Positions 1-9,232 of a stretch of 64,000 nucleotides of DNA are shown in pieces. The notes under the pieces were generated by a model. It saw only the letters and a list, made by a program, of their open reading frames with translations, was not told the DNA's origin and made no database searches. The number at the start of each line of letters is the position of its first letter. Position 1 is the stretch's first letter. The DNA is from Novipirellula artificiosorum. Its GTDB lineage: Bacteria > Planctomycetota > Planctomycetia > Pirellulales > Pirellulaceae. Where the stretch lies: contig NZ_SJPV01000020.1 in assembly GCF_007860135.1 (NCBI RefSeq), positions 1-64,000 on the forward strand. Direction: 5' to 3'. The position numbers were made by a program, and so were the translations under genes.

Positions 1-2
1 AA

Positions 3-911
3 GCCGAATTGGGCCCGCTTCTAAAACGGCTTCACGAAGAAAATCAGGATGACATCCAAATCAAAAGCCGCTATGCCGATTACTTGATCGCTACCGAGAA
101 ATTGGCAGAGGCGGTTCCGCTACTTACGGATTTAGCTAGGATCCAACCGATGCAGGGCCTGCGTGCGGCAGCGATTTTCCGGCAACTTGGTCAGCACACG
201 GAATCGGATCGTCTAGCGGAGCAAAGCTTGGCGTCGGTCAGTCAACTTTGGAAGGAACAACCGACCAGTGCTGCGATCGCCTTAGCGGTTGCACAGAATC
301 AATCATTCCTTCAGCGACATCGTGATTCCGTCAAGACGCTTGACACGGCGCTCAAACGAGCCAAGACGGCGGACGACACGAAAGTCCTACGAGCAGCGAT
401 GGCAGATACGATCGTCGCTTGGGTGCACTATATCGAAGCATCACGCGGCGAATCGGAAGAGTACCAACCGCAGTCGCTGCAAATGTTGCAACTGGCACTT
501 CAATACGCACCGAATCATCCTCGAGCCTTTGCGTGGATCGTCAACCTCGACCTTGCGGCTGCCGAAACGTTGCCGCAGCGGGGAGCGATTTTGAATAATC
601 TAGCCGTGGCAATGGCGACTCGCCAAGGAGGTGACTTGGAACAGGCGTTAAAGATCTCCGAATCCGCCATCGAATACACAGAAGATCCCTCACCTCACTA
701 CTACGAGACTCGCGGACAGATCCTCATGAAACTCGAGCGATACACCGATGCGATCCCGGATCTCGAACGAGCTCTGAAGGTCGAGTCGCTTCAACGGAAC
801 GCACATAAATCGTTGGTAACGTGCTATGACGCCATCGGGCAAAAGGAAATTGCCGAACAGCATCGCAAAGCAGGCGTGGCGATTGCACAGCGGCAACCTC
901 AACCGAAGTGA
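3..911 (+). CDS. TPR-repeat protein, C-terminal part (5' end outside window)
   Basis: The reading frame is already open at the first bases, so this is the C-terminal 300 or so residues of a longer protein; the first possible in-window start is a TTG and is probably internal. The sequence is almost entirely helical and Ala/Leu rich. TPR-like pairs are visible around residues 15-75 and most clearly at 205-290, where PSPHYYETRGQILMKLERY is followed by a second unit containing AIPDLERALKVES. TPR domains mediate protein-protein contacts; no catalytic motif is seen. It converges with the secretin-like gene on the other strand. The specific role is unknown. Confidence 0.75.
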   Translation, partial: AELGPLLKRLHEENQDDIQIKSRYADYLIATEKLAEAVPLLTDLARIQPMQGLRAAAIFRQLGQHTESDRLAEQSLASVSQLWKEQPTSAAIALAVAQNQSFLQRHRDSVKTLDTALKRAKTADDTKVLRAAMADTIVAWVHYIEASRGESEEYQPQSLQMLQLALQYAPNHPRAFAWIVNLDLAAAETLPQRGAILNNLAVAMATRQGGDLEQALKISESAIEYTEDPSPHYYETRGQILMKLERYTDAIPDLERALKVESLQRNAHKSLVTCYDAIGQKEIAEQHRKAGVAIAQRQPQPK

Positions 912-1032
912 AGATCCGTCAAGAATTTCAGTCCGCCGAGACAGGCGTCAATCGCGGCCATCACTTCGTTAATCCGACAGTTCGCAAACGAGTATCGCTG
1001 CCCTAAGATTAGAGATTTGGACAAAGCTCCCG

Positions 1033-3288
1033 TTACCGAAAGATCGGTCGCTGTTGCGATGCGGGTACCGCAGGACCGGATGGATTCGCAATACGCTGAG
1101 GAAACCGTTCATCGGCAAGACTGGCCTGAGCTTTGCGTCGAAGTGTTTGGGCCACCCAGCCAGCCAAATCTTCGCGATCACCCTGCGTGTGAGGACCCGT
1201 TGCCATCGGTCCCGCAACGCTGTTGAACTCGGACTGATCGAATGCGAGTTGCAATTTTTCTGCCAGACTTGGTGCGGACGGATAGACCACGGCTCCTACT
1301 AAAATAATGTTTTCCTGGGTCATCGAAGCGGTCACGCGGCGCGGCCGAAACATGACTCCTAGTCCGGGGATGTCTTCCAACAGCGGGACACCGCTGCCTT
1401 GCTCTTCGGTGTTTAGCGAGACGCGAAAACGGCTGACTTCCTGAAGATCGAGACTCGGTATGGTCACATCGGCCTGAACAATGTGCCGCTGTACGCCCGA
1501 CGCGTTGGCGGTTTCCGAGGTGTCGTCACGTTTCGGCGTGTGAGCATACATCAGGTGAAACGCCACGCTAAAGCCATCGGGTTGAATGACGGGGGTCACC
1601 GCCACATCGTCGCCGACCGAAACGGTGATTCGCTCCGATGTATCCGCGAGTTTCTCCAAGTGTTGTCCGGGAGTGGGGATTAAGCCCGCTTTCGCCAAGT
1701 AGCCTGAACTTCCCGGAGCCAGTGCATTGCCGGCCGCCAATATCGCACCGGCCTGGGAAAGTGCGTCGGCTTCTTGTGCGAGTCCTTGGGCAACTTGCAG
1801 GCCCTCTTGAAGCAGCACGGGGCGGACAGGACGATCCAGGACTGCGACTTGGCCGGGGCTGACGCGAGCGAGCGTCCGATCGGGTGTCAAGAGCGTCGTC
1901 GACTGAATCTGGCCCATTCGCGATTTCCATTTGCCGGAATCGCGACGCAGGTCGGCCAAGACCGGTTTCCAAAACTGCGCTCGCATGTCCTCTTCAAACG
2001 CCTCCGTCACACGCTTTAGCAAAGCGTCAAGCGTGGCAACTTCTGATCGCAAAATTTCTTGCAGGTCAAGGACGTGCGAGGCATGGTCCTCGATCACACT
2101 GTCCGCCAGTTTGCTGAACGAGGCCGCATCCATGACATCACCCGACCACGTCGGAACGCTTGGTGAAGACCCTGTCTTCGACGACGTCAGCGTCAACAAC
2201 ATCCGATCGCTACGTAACGCCTGCAACGCAAGCTCGCTTTGTCGAAGCTTCATTGCTGCCAATTGGTATCGGACCGTTGCGATTTGAATCGGGTGGACGG
2301 AGTTCGATTGCTCACCGATCGTATTTAAGAATGCCAAGGTTTGCGAGAATCGATAGTCAAGTGATCGCGGCTCGGAAGGTTCGGTCTTTTCCGTCCCGCC
2401 TTTGAATCGATCGAAGAACGACGGTGCGGCAGCATTCGAGTCTCGATTCCCTCCGATGGATTGTTGGTACTGTTCATGTAGCTTCGGCAACTCCACGGCT
2501 GCAAGTCGTTGGAATTCGATAACGACCTGTTGCCTGACTTCTTGATTTGCCAGGGCCACCAAGAACAACGTCGTCAGAATATCTCGGGAATCGAGCATCG
2601 CCACCGATAGAGAGACATTGCCTCCGCTAAGTCTGCGAATGTTCTCCAGACACGGCCCGTAGAAGAAGGCTTCTTCAAATCGCCCTGGATTCGATGCAGC
2701 ACATTGAGCCGCCACATTGGCTAAAGCGGTACGGAACAACTGCTGGGACTTCTGGCTCATTTGACGAGCGTGACTAAGGTACAGGTCAACAGCTCCGTGA
2801 ACCCCTTCCACCGCCGCATCATCGGGGACGGTAAACTGGGCGACATGGAATCCAAGCTTGATCTGACCCACGGGCTGATCAATCTCATAGACCATCCGCG
2901 TGATCGCATTGACGCCTTCGAGGGGACCTCGCAAATGCAGCAAGCCCTCGCCTGCAACCGTGATCTGCACTTGATCAACCGGCGCTGAATAGAGTTGCAT
3001 CTGCGGCTGTTGATCACCTTTGAGTGACCTCGTCGGGGCAACGGGCTGTCCCACAGGGTCTCGCACCATGGCGATCACCTTCTCCGTGTCACGGCTGTAA
3101 TACAGCGGAATCATCCGGGTCGCCTCGACACGGTTTCGTGACGAAATCGCAATCGATTCCTTGATCTCCTGCGAGTCGCAAATCGCCGCAGTCAAACCAA
3201 AGCCGAGTAAGACGCACGCGATGCCACAGGCCCGGGAAAAGCCAGTCTGGATCTTGGTCAATGCGCTGGTGCGTCCTGAAGCATGCAT
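1033..3288 (-). CDS. Secretin-like exported protein
   Basis: The product is 751 residues. The ATG at 3288 is followed by a basic start and a hydrophobic stretch at about residues 17-37 (ACGIACVLLGFGLTAAIC), which looks like an export signal. The middle is a long helical region. The C-terminal part, about residues 555-690, resembles the core of the secretin family: a conserved beta segment, then PLLEDIPGLGVMFRPRR, which matches the P-x-L-x-D-I-P-G-L-G-x-x-F motif of type II/III secretin C-termini. An ENIILVGAVV strand follows. No other secretion-system gene lies nearby, so it may be a stand-alone outer-membrane or periplasmic protein of planctomycete type. The gene is divergent from the CoA-disulfide reductase gene. 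The family link is inferred from this motif only. Confidence 0.6.
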   Translation of the reverse strand: MHASGRTSALTKIQTGFSRACGIACVLLGFGLTAAICDSQEIKESIAISSRNRVEATRMIPLYYSRDTEKVIAMVRDPVGQPVAPTRSLKGDQQPQMQLYSAPVDQVQITVAGEGLLHLRGPLEGVNAITRMVYEIDQPVGQIKLGFHVAQFTVPDDAAVEGVHGAVDLYLSHARQMSQKSQQLFRTALANVAAQCAASNPGRFEEAFFYGPCLENIRRLSGGNVSLSVAMLDSRDILTTLFLVALANQEVRQQVVIEFQRLAAVELPKLHEQYQQSIGGNRDSNAAAPSFFDRFKGGTEKTEPSEPRSLDYRFSQTLAFLNTIGEQSNSVHPIQIATVRYQLAAMKLRQSELALQALRSDRMLLTLTSSKTGSSPSVPTWSGDVMDAASFSKLADSVIEDHASHVLDLQEILRSEVATLDALLKRVTEAFEEDMRAQFWKPVLADLRRDSGKWKSRMGQIQSTTLLTPDRTLARVSPGQVAVLDRPVRPVLLQEGLQVAQGLAQEADALSQAGAILAAGNALAPGSSGYLAKAGLIPTPGQHLEKLADTSERITVSVGDDVAVTPVIQPDGFSVAFHLMYAHTPKRDDTSETANASGVQRHIVQADVTIPSLDLQEVSRFRVSLNTEEQGSGVPLLEDIPGLGVMFRPRRVTASMTQENIILVGAVVYPSAPSLAEKLQLAFDQSEFNSVAGPMATGPHTQGDREDLAGWVAQTLRRKAQASLADERFPQRIANPSGPAVPASQQRPIFR

Positions 3289-3723
3289 CGATATTTTGTG
3301 TTGTGCTCGCTTCCTGCGTCATGAATCGGCTCGAACTTCAGTCGAATCTTATAGCACTTGGCAAATACCAGATAAAGATCATTTGCAAATCGCGTCATGC
3401 CGAGGGTCTATTGTTCTGGTGCACATCCTGCAGTGCGATCTTAGCCCAACCCCCCCATGCTTCCACCGTGCAGGTCCTTAAGGGCGATGGCCGATTCAAG
3501 CGAAATCTCGAGCATTAATAGATCGTTCACGGCGTTGGACGGGAGCCTGGGAACACGTGTTTTAGGTGACCACAACCGAGCAACTGCACGAATCTCGGAG
3601 AGAGCGAGTGCGCATTGCGCAATGTGAGTGTCGTAGTTTTGCGAATAGACGTCCAAGCCAGACCGAGTGATGCTGCATAGCACCAACAAACTGATTGACT
3701 CAAAAAGAGAAGGAATGCGACGC
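3289..3723. other. Divergent intergenic region, 435 bp
   Basis: This separates the minus-strand secretin-like gene from the plus-strand CoA-disulfide reductase gene. It contains the bipartite repeated motif listed at 3609-3647 and an AAGGA ribosome-binding site 8 nt before the ATG at 3724. Short open frames across it look random and no protein family was recognised. Confidence 0.6.
3609..3647 (+). promoter_or_regulatory. Bipartite repeated motif, copy A
   Basis: TGCGCATTGCGCAATG, a 6-base spacer, then TCGTAGTTTTGCGAATA. The same arrangement recurs at 11763, 25925 and 45022 with identical spacing. The first half contains two TGCGCA palindromes in tandem, one base apart. The second half is an imperfect dyad of TCGTAG/CTACGA type. 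It ends 76 bp before the ATG of the CoA-disulfide reductase. The likely role is an operator; no regulator is known. Confidence 0.55.
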
Positions 3724-5415
3724 ATGAAAGTTATCATTGTAGGTGGTGTCGCCGGCGGTGCTTCCTGTGCCGCACGTTTGCGCCGCCTTGACGAAAAGGC
3801 AGAGATCTTGATGGTCGAGCGTGGACCTTATGTTTCCTACGCGAACTGTGGCTTGCCGTACCACGTCAGCGGCGTGATCGAAAAAGAAGCGAGCCTGTTG
3901 GTCGCCAGTGAGAGACTGTTTCGTGAACAGTTTGCAATCGACGTGCGCACCAACTGCGAAGCCGTGTCGATTTCCGCAAAGGACAAAACGGTCCAACTGC
4001 GGAATGTCTTAACCGGCGAAACCACGACCGAGTCCTACGACAAACTGGTTCTTTCCCCTGGTGCCCCATCGCTTTGCCCGCCGCTGCCAGGCGTCGATTT
4101 GCCGGGGATCTTTCATGTTCGGACCGTGCCCGATGCGCGAACGATCCGCCAATGGATCGAAAGCGGGACGACATTTTTAACTGGGATGGCTAACTATACC
4201 GGCATGCAAATGGCCAAACCGACGCGACGAGCGGTGGTCGTCGGTGGCGGTTTCATCGGTCTCGAAATGGCGGAAAACTTGACGCATCTTGGCCTCGAAG
4301 TGAAGGTCATCCAAAGGGGAACTCAAGTGCTCGGACCGCTCGATCCCGAGATGGCTCTTGTCATTGAGAATCATTTAACAAGGCACGGCGTGCATGTCGT
4401 GTTCGGAGACGGAGCGGCGGGGTTTAGCCAACTGGACAACGGTGGCATCGAGGTCCAAACAGCGTCAGGAAAGACCTATCCAGCCGACATTGTCATTTTT
4501 GCCATCGGTGTACGACCCGAGACGAAGCTAGCCCAAACCGCTGGGATTGAGATCGGCGAGCGTGGTGGGATTCGTGTTAACGATTCGATGCAGACAAGTG
4601 ATCCCAACATTTACGCGGTTGGTGACGCGATCGAAGTGAAGGATTTTGTTACCGGTAAGTGGAGCCTCGTCGCGCTGGCAGGACCGGCGAACCGCCAGGG
4701 CCGAATCGCAGCCGATGTGATTGCCGGACGCGATTCAAAGTACCGCGGAACCCAAGGGACTTCGATCATCGGTTTGTTCGGAGGCGCAGCGGCTTGGACC
4801 GGGGCCAGCGAGAAGACGTTGAAGCGACTCGGTGACGACGACTACGAAAAGATTTACCTCTACCCGAACGCGCACGCCGGTTACTATCCCGGTGCCAAGA
4901 TGCTGGGCCTAAAGGTGATTTTTCGCAAATCCAGTGGACTGGTTTTGGGTGCACAAGCGATCGGTGAAGACGGACCTGCGGTGGACAAACGCATCAGCGC
5001 TATAGCGATGGCGATCCAGCTTGGTGCGACCGTCTACGATCTCGAGGAATCCGAGCTTTGCTATGCACCTCAGTTCGGCAGTGCCAAGGATCCAGTGAAT
5101 TTTGCGGGGATGGTCGCAGGCAACATTCTGCGCGGTGATATGCCGGTGTGTCATTGGGAAACCACTGGCTGTGAATTCCTGCTTGATGTGCGCGAGCCGG
5201 TGGAGTTGGCGATCGAACAAGTTTCCGGTGCGATCAACATACCGCTCGGCCAACTTCGTTCGCGTCTTGACGAGCTACCTCGCAACCGCGAGATCCATGT
5301 GATTTGTCGTTCAGCGCAGCGTGCCTACTATGCAGTTCGCATTCTGTTGCAAAACGGATTCAAGGCCAAGATCGTTTCCGGCGGCATGTTGGCCCGAACG
5401 CACGCAGTGTCATAG
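3724..5415 (+). CDS. FAD-dependent CoA-disulfide/persulfide reductase with C-terminal rhodanese domain
   Basis: The 563-residue product matches the CoADR-rhodanese fusion family, which uses NAD(P)H to reduce CoA disulfide or CoA persulfide and can process polysulfide. The N-terminal FAD site is GGVAGGASCAARL (residues 7-19). The active-site Cys is C42 in SYANCGLPYH, matching Cys43 of the characterised enzymes. A second dinucleotide fold has VVVGGGFIGLEMAENL near residue 170, and the FAD-binding IYAVGDAIEV lies near 297. The last 85 residues form a rhodanese domain with its persulfide Cys at about 528 (VICRSAQRAY). I chose the ATG at 3724 because AAGGA lies 8 nt before it and MKVIIVGG is the normal family start; in-frame starts at 3667 and 3715 have worse spacing. 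It opens the sulfur/radical block and sits downstream of motif copy A. Confidence 0.88.
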   Translation: MKVIIVGGVAGGASCAARLRRLDEKAEILMVERGPYVSYANCGLPYHVSGVIEKEASLLVASERLFREQFAIDVRTNCEAVSISAKDKTVQLRNVLTGETTTESYDKLVLSPGAPSLCPPLPGVDLPGIFHVRTVPDARTIRQWIESGTTFLTGMANYTGMQMAKPTRRAVVVGGGFIGLEMAENLTHLGLEVKVIQRGTQVLGPLDPEMALVIENHLTRHGVHVVFGDGAAGFSQLDNGGIEVQTASGKTYPADIVIFAIGVRPETKLAQTAGIEIGERGGIRVNDSMQTSDPNIYAVGDAIEVKDFVTGKWSLVALAGPANRQGRIAADVIAGRDSKYRGTQGTSIIGLFGGAAAWTGASEKTLKRLGDDDYEKIYLYPNAHAGYYPGAKMLGLKVIFRKSSGLVLGAQAIGEDGPAVDKRISAIAMAIQLGATVYDLEESELCYAPQFGSAKDPVNFAGMVAGNILRGDMPVCHWETTGCEFLLDVREPVELAIEQVSGAINIPLGQLRSRLDELPRNREIHVICRSAQRAYYAVRILLQNGFKAKIVSGGMLARTHAVS

Positions 5416-5445
5416 CTGGATAAGGCGGCTTCGCCGCAATCTACT

Positions 5446-5502
5446 GTGGCTGTGGCTTCCAGCCTCAGTCGGTTTTGATCTGGGGCTGGAAGCCCCAGCC
5501 AC
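5446..5502. repeat. Intergenic inverted repeat (GGCTGGAAGCC type)
   Basis: Two arms of about 23 bases, 5446-5468 and 5480-5502, are inverted copies of each other with a few mismatches around an 11-base loop. They are built on GGCTTCCAGCC/GGCTGGAAGCC. A short GCGGC-TTC-GCCGC hairpin lies just upstream near 5425-5440. The position after the reductase stop suggests a transcript-end or mRNA-stabilising structure, or a member of a dispersed palindromic repeat family. Confidence 0.6.
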
Positions 5503-5551
5503 GTAGCGGATCACGGGCATCAACACAGTACCGAACCATAGGAACCATGAA

Positions 5552-7978
5552 ATGACGAATAGCACGGCAACTCAGAACGAAAACACAGCACGAGTCACGG
5601 CAGATGACGCTCGAATCGATCGGCTGAAAGAGCGCAACAGAAGTACACCTCAGGAGCTTGATTTCGAGCGGATCAGGATCATGAAAGAGGTGTATGAAGC
5701 GACGCCCGGTGACGTACAGATCCTGCGGCGTGCCAAGTTCCTGGCGGCTCTGTTGGAACGCAAAAAGCTTTTCATTGATGACAACCTCTTCGTGGGTGCC
5801 ATGGCAGGAAGCTACAAGGCTATCTACCCCAATCCCGAGTGGAACGTCCTGTGGATGAAGGAAGAGAAAACCGTTGAAAAATCGAAAACCAAGGAAGACA
5901 AAGAAGCCAATGCATGGGCGCTCGAGTACTGGGACGAGCGTGGGCTGAAGAGCCGGACGGAATCCATATTCCAACAGCGATATGGTTTCGATCCGGCCCC
6001 GTGCTACGAATCTGGTCTCGTTGTTCCGTTCCATGACTGGCCGGGTGGCGGCGGCAATCTCAACTACCCGATGGTTTACCAGCAGGGTCTTGCCAGTGTC
6101 ATCAAGGATGTCGAAGAGCGGATGATGTCCCTGGAAATGCGTCTGGAGAACACAGACAAACTTTACTTCTACCAGGCCAGTCTCATTGTGATGAAAGCGA
6201 TGATCCGCTGGGCGAACCGTTATGCCGAGTTGGCTCGCGAAATGGCTGCTAAGGAGAAAGACGAAGTCCGCAAGGCGGAATTGATCGCCATTGCCGAGAC
6301 CTGCGAGCATGTGCCCGAGCACCCGGCCCGCAACCTGCGGGAGGTCATGCAGTGCCATTTCTTCTGTCACCTGGCCGCAGAACTTGAGCAGGTCGGCTGC
6401 GGATATTCAGAGGCCTACCTGGGCCAGAACCTGCAGCCCTACTACCAAGCCGACAAGGATGCCGGGCTGATTGACTATGACGATGCCGTCTTTATGTTCC
6501 AGAACCTCGTTGTCAGGTTGAATGAGATTAACTATTACTACGGCGAGAAAGTTGCCCTGCAGAACTCTGCCGACCTGGGGCAAAGTATTACCCTTGCGGG
6601 CTATACCGAAGAGGGGGGAGATGCCACGGCGGAGATGGACTACGTGATCCTCGATGCCTGCACCTATCTATCTTTCCCCCAGCCACCATTGTCCTGTGCA
6701 CTCACCCCTAAAACGCCGGGCAAATTCCTCGAAAAAGTGCTCGATTGTATCGGTACCGGGGTCGGCATGCCCCAGTTCGTTAATGCCGACGTGATGGTAG
6801 AGCGGGCACTGTACCTGTGGGGGAACACGGAGAGAAATGGCGCTCTTCCCCTCGGTAAGGCCAGGCGGACCTGTGTCGGGGCGTGCGTGGGGAGTTACAT
6901 CCCCTATGAAACAGGTCATCCGGTGGAGGGACAGCCTAATCTCGGCAAGGTGCTCGAGCTAACCCTGAACAACGGCTTCGATCCTCGCACCAAAAAGCAG
7001 GTCGGGCCCAAGACAGGCGATCCAGAGACCTTCAAGGACTTTGAGGAGCTGTATGCGGCATTTGAAGGGCAGCTTCAATTCGCTGAAGATGTTCTCCGCC
7101 GGGGAGCCTGGATTGCGAGCATGCTGAATGCCGACTTCCTGCCCTGTACCTGGCGATCCATCCTGACCAAGGGCTGCATTGAAACCGGCCTCGAAACCTG
7201 GAAAGGCGGCGCCAACTATTACACGGTCGCCCAGATCTCTGTCGGAGCAGTGGATGCGGGGAATGGACTGATGGCCATCAAGGATCTCGTATTCGACAAG
7301 AAGAAGCTGCCCATGGCTGAACTCAAGAAAGCCCTGGCGGCCAATTTCGAAGGGGAATACGAAAAGGTCCATAAGATGTGCTACGAGGATGTACCCAAAT
7401 ACGGCAACGATATCGATGAAGTGGACTTCATGGTTCGCAGGGTGAATGACAGCGTATTGCGTGCATTTGAAAGTGTAGACGGCGGTGGCAACTACATCAG
7501 CAAGGACATCAAGACCTCGATGGACCAGTACACCAAGAGCGTGCACAACCTGATGGGCTTGGTGACCGGCGCATTGCCCACCGGCAAGAGAGCCGGTGTG
7601 GCGCTCACCGATGGAAGTTTGTCTGCCATGCCGGGGACCGACACCCACGGCGCTACCGCGCTGATAATGTCTGCAACCAAGGGTAACGATCCCGTCAAGT
7701 GGTGTGCAACGCATATGAACCTGAAGCTCCCGCCAGATCAATTAAAGACGCGGAAAGGCCGGGACAGCGTGCTGAACCTGGTCAGAACCTTGTTCCAAAA
7801 CGGTGGCTATCACGCTCAGTTCAATGTGCTGGATACGGAGATGCTGAGAGATGCACAGAAACATCCGGAAAACTATCGTGACCTCGTGGTTCGTGTTGCA
7901 GGATTCAGCGCGTTTTTTACCCAACTCCATGTGGGCGTGCAGAACGAAGTGATCGAACGCACTTTGCAGCGTTGCTAG
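5552..7978 (+). CDS. Glycyl radical enzyme (pyruvate formate-lyase superfamily)
   Basis: The 808-residue length and C-terminal RVAGFSAFFTQL identify a glycyl radical enzyme; the radical glycine is Gly784. The thiyl-radical loop is TCVGACVGSYIPYETG, with Cys441 and Cys445; Cys445 is the likely catalytic residue. It is followed by the superfamily-typical GQPNLGKVLELTLNNGFDP and QVGPKTGD. The loop lacks the Cys-x-Glu of choline lyase, diol dehydratase, hydroxyproline dehydratase and isethionate/sulfopropanediol lyases, and the Cys-Cys of pyruvate formate-lyase. That points to the arylacetate-decarboxylase or alkyl-succinate-synthase side, or to an unassigned reaction. The N-terminal DNLFVGAMAGSYKAIYPNPEWNVLWMKEE region looks like the decarboxylase-type group, but this is from memory. 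It is cytosolic and oxygen-sensitive and needs the activase at 9229. Substrate unknown. Confidence 0.9.
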   Translation: MTNSTATQNENTARVTADDARIDRLKERNRSTPQELDFERIRIMKEVYEATPGDVQILRRAKFLAALLERKKLFIDDNLFVGAMAGSYKAIYPNPEWNVLWMKEEKTVEKSKTKEDKEANAWALEYWDERGLKSRTESIFQQRYGFDPAPCYESGLVVPFHDWPGGGGNLNYPMVYQQGLASVIKDVEERMMSLEMRLENTDKLYFYQASLIVMKAMIRWANRYAELAREMAAKEKDEVRKAELIAIAETCEHVPEHPARNLREVMQCHFFCHLAAELEQVGCGYSEAYLGQNLQPYYQADKDAGLIDYDDAVFMFQNLVVRLNEINYYYGEKVALQNSADLGQSITLAGYTEEGGDATAEMDYVILDACTYLSFPQPPLSCALTPKTPGKFLEKVLDCIGTGVGMPQFVNADVMVERALYLWGNTERNGALPLGKARRTCVGACVGSYIPYETGHPVEGQPNLGKVLELTLNNGFDPRTKKQVGPKTGDPETFKDFEELYAAFEGQLQFAEDVLRRGAWIASMLNADFLPCTWRSILTKGCIETGLETWKGGANYYTVAQISVGAVDAGNGLMAIKDLVFDKKKLPMAELKKALAANFEGEYEKVHKMCYEDVPKYGNDIDEVDFMVRRVNDSVLRAFESVDGGGNYISKDIKTSMDQYTKSVHNLMGLVTGALPTGKRAGVALTDGSLSAMPGTDTHGATALIMSATKGNDPVKWCATHMNLKLPPDQLKTRKGRDSVLNLVRTLFQNGGYHAQFNVLDTEMLRDAQKHPENYRDLVVRVAGFSAFFTQLHVGVQNEVIERTLQRC

Positions 7979-7995
7979 TGACGTTTAACGGGACT

Positions 7996-8026
7996 GGTAC
8001 GGCGTGTCGCTACGCCACGCCGTACC
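7996..8026 (+). other. Intercistronic hairpin
   Basis: Perfect 11-bp arms GGTACGGCGTG (7996-8006) and CACGCCGTACC (8016-8026) enclose a 9-base loop. They lie in the 84-bp gap between the radical enzyme and the phosphofructokinase-like gene. There is no U-tract, so mRNA processing or stabilisation is more likely than intrinsic termination. Confidence 0.65.
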
Positions 8027-8062
8027 GGATCGTCCATTATCATTAAAACACAGGTCACGACA

Positions 8063-9232
8063 ATGAATAGGGAAAAGAGACGAATTGCGATCAACGTGGG
8101 GGCTGGCTTCGTGCCAGGACTGAATGCGGTGATCAAGGGCGCGGCGCTGGCGGCCACGAGACTGGGGTGGGAGCTTGTCGGAATCCGCGACGGGTTTAGC
8201 GGAGTTTTGAACCCGGATCAATACGACGAGGGTGGGATACTGCCACTGAGTCCGGCACTGATCGACAACCTCGATCCCTCCGGAAGCCGCCTGCTGGGCA
8301 TGTCCCGCCGCGTCGATCCATTTCACGTGAGGTGCGAAGATGAATACGGCATGCTGGAGGAACGCGACATGTCGGATCAACTGCTGGCCACGCTCAAGCA
8401 GGAAGGCATCGATGCGGTGATTTCTGTCGTGGGCATGCAGGGATTGAGTATTCTCTTTAAGCTGAATCAGAAAGGCCTGAATACGATCTGCGTGCCGCGA
8501 TCGATCGAGAACGACATTGCATCAACGATGGTCTCCTTTGGTTTCAACAGCACGCTGAGCTTCACCATCGAAATGCTCGATCGTGCACGACAGGCGGCAC
8601 AAGCATCGCAGCAGGTCTTCGTTGTCGAAGTGCTCGGCGAGCAAGCTGGCTGGCTCGCTTTGCAGTCCGGTATCGCCGCCGGTGCCGATGCAGTGGTGAT
8701 CCCCGAAATTCCGTGCAAGCTCGATGAACTGGCAGCCGAACTGCAGTCGCGGGTCAACGCCCAGCGTCCTTTTGGCTTGATCGTGGTCGCCCAGGGTGCC
8801 CGATTCGTGGAGGACGCGAAACCTGCCGACTCTGAACCCGCCGTCAATTCACTGAAGGCATCTCTGTCACCCATGGCCACCGAACCGAGTGGGGCGCACA
8901 CCATCAACCGCTCAGGATTTGCTGCAGAGACCGTTGCCAATGGACTTCAACAACGCACGGCTTTGGCTGCCAAGTCCATGGTGCTCGGACCTTGGGTCCG
9001 CGGAGGTGCTTCATCCGCCGTGGACCGTCAGTTGGGCTTGGCGTATGGCGCTGCAGCAGTCAACGCCCTCGAGGCCGGCAAGGACGGTGCAATGGTCGCC
9101 TTTGTTCCACCTGACATCAAGTATGTACCGCTGGAGGACGCGATCAACAAAGTCAGAACGGTGACTGAGAACAACGAGTTCATTCAGATTGCCCGTTCCC
9201 TTGGCATCTATTTTGGAGGGAAACAATCATGA
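8063..9232 (+). CDS. Phosphofructokinase-fold protein with degenerate active site
   Basis: The 389-residue chain aligns along its length with ATP-dependent 6-phosphofructokinases. PGLNAVIKG lies at the N-terminus, then EVLGEQAGWLALQSGIAAGADAVVIPE and LGPWVRGGASSAVDRQLG. The functional motifs are lost. The nucleotide-binding GGDAPG is GAGFVPG, the ATP/Mg GGDGS is VGMQG (residues 123-127), the catalytic TIDND is SIEND (Glu149 in place of the catalytic Asp), and MGR is LGE. It is therefore unlikely to phosphorylate fructose 6-phosphate with ATP and may be a scaffold, a binding protein or an enzyme with another activity. Its stop overlaps the activase start by ATGA, and the radical enzyme precedes it, so it belongs to the glycyl radical system. 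The function of this family in such clusters is unknown to me. Confidence 0.82.
   Translation: MNREKRRIAINVGAGFVPGLNAVIKGAALAATRLGWELVGIRDGFSGVLNPDQYDEGGILPLSPALIDNLDPSGSRLLGMSRRVDPFHVRCEDEYGMLEERDMSDQLLATLKQEGIDAVISVVGMQGLSILFKLNQKGLNTICVPRSIENDIASTMVSFGFNSTLSFTIEMLDRARQAAQASQQVFVVEVLGEQAGWLALQSGIAAGADAVVIPEIPCKLDELAAELQSRVNAQRPFGLIVVAQGARFVEDAKPADSEPAVNSLKASLSPMATEPSGAHTINRSGFAAETVANGLQQRTALAAKSMVLGPWVRGGASSAVDRQLGLAYGAAAVNALEAGKDGAMVAFVPPDIKYVPLEDAINKVRTVTENNEFIQIARSLGIYFGGKQS

Noticed and set aside
3609..3647. Sigma-54 promoter (-24/-12) in the repeated motif
   Set aside because: The second half contains TTTTGC but no GG at the required 10-base distance in any of the four copies, and copy B lacks the GC.
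5465..6370. 301-codon open frame on the minus strand
   Set aside because: It lies across the start of the glycyl radical enzyme gene, encodes no recognisable domain and starts inside the opposite coding region.
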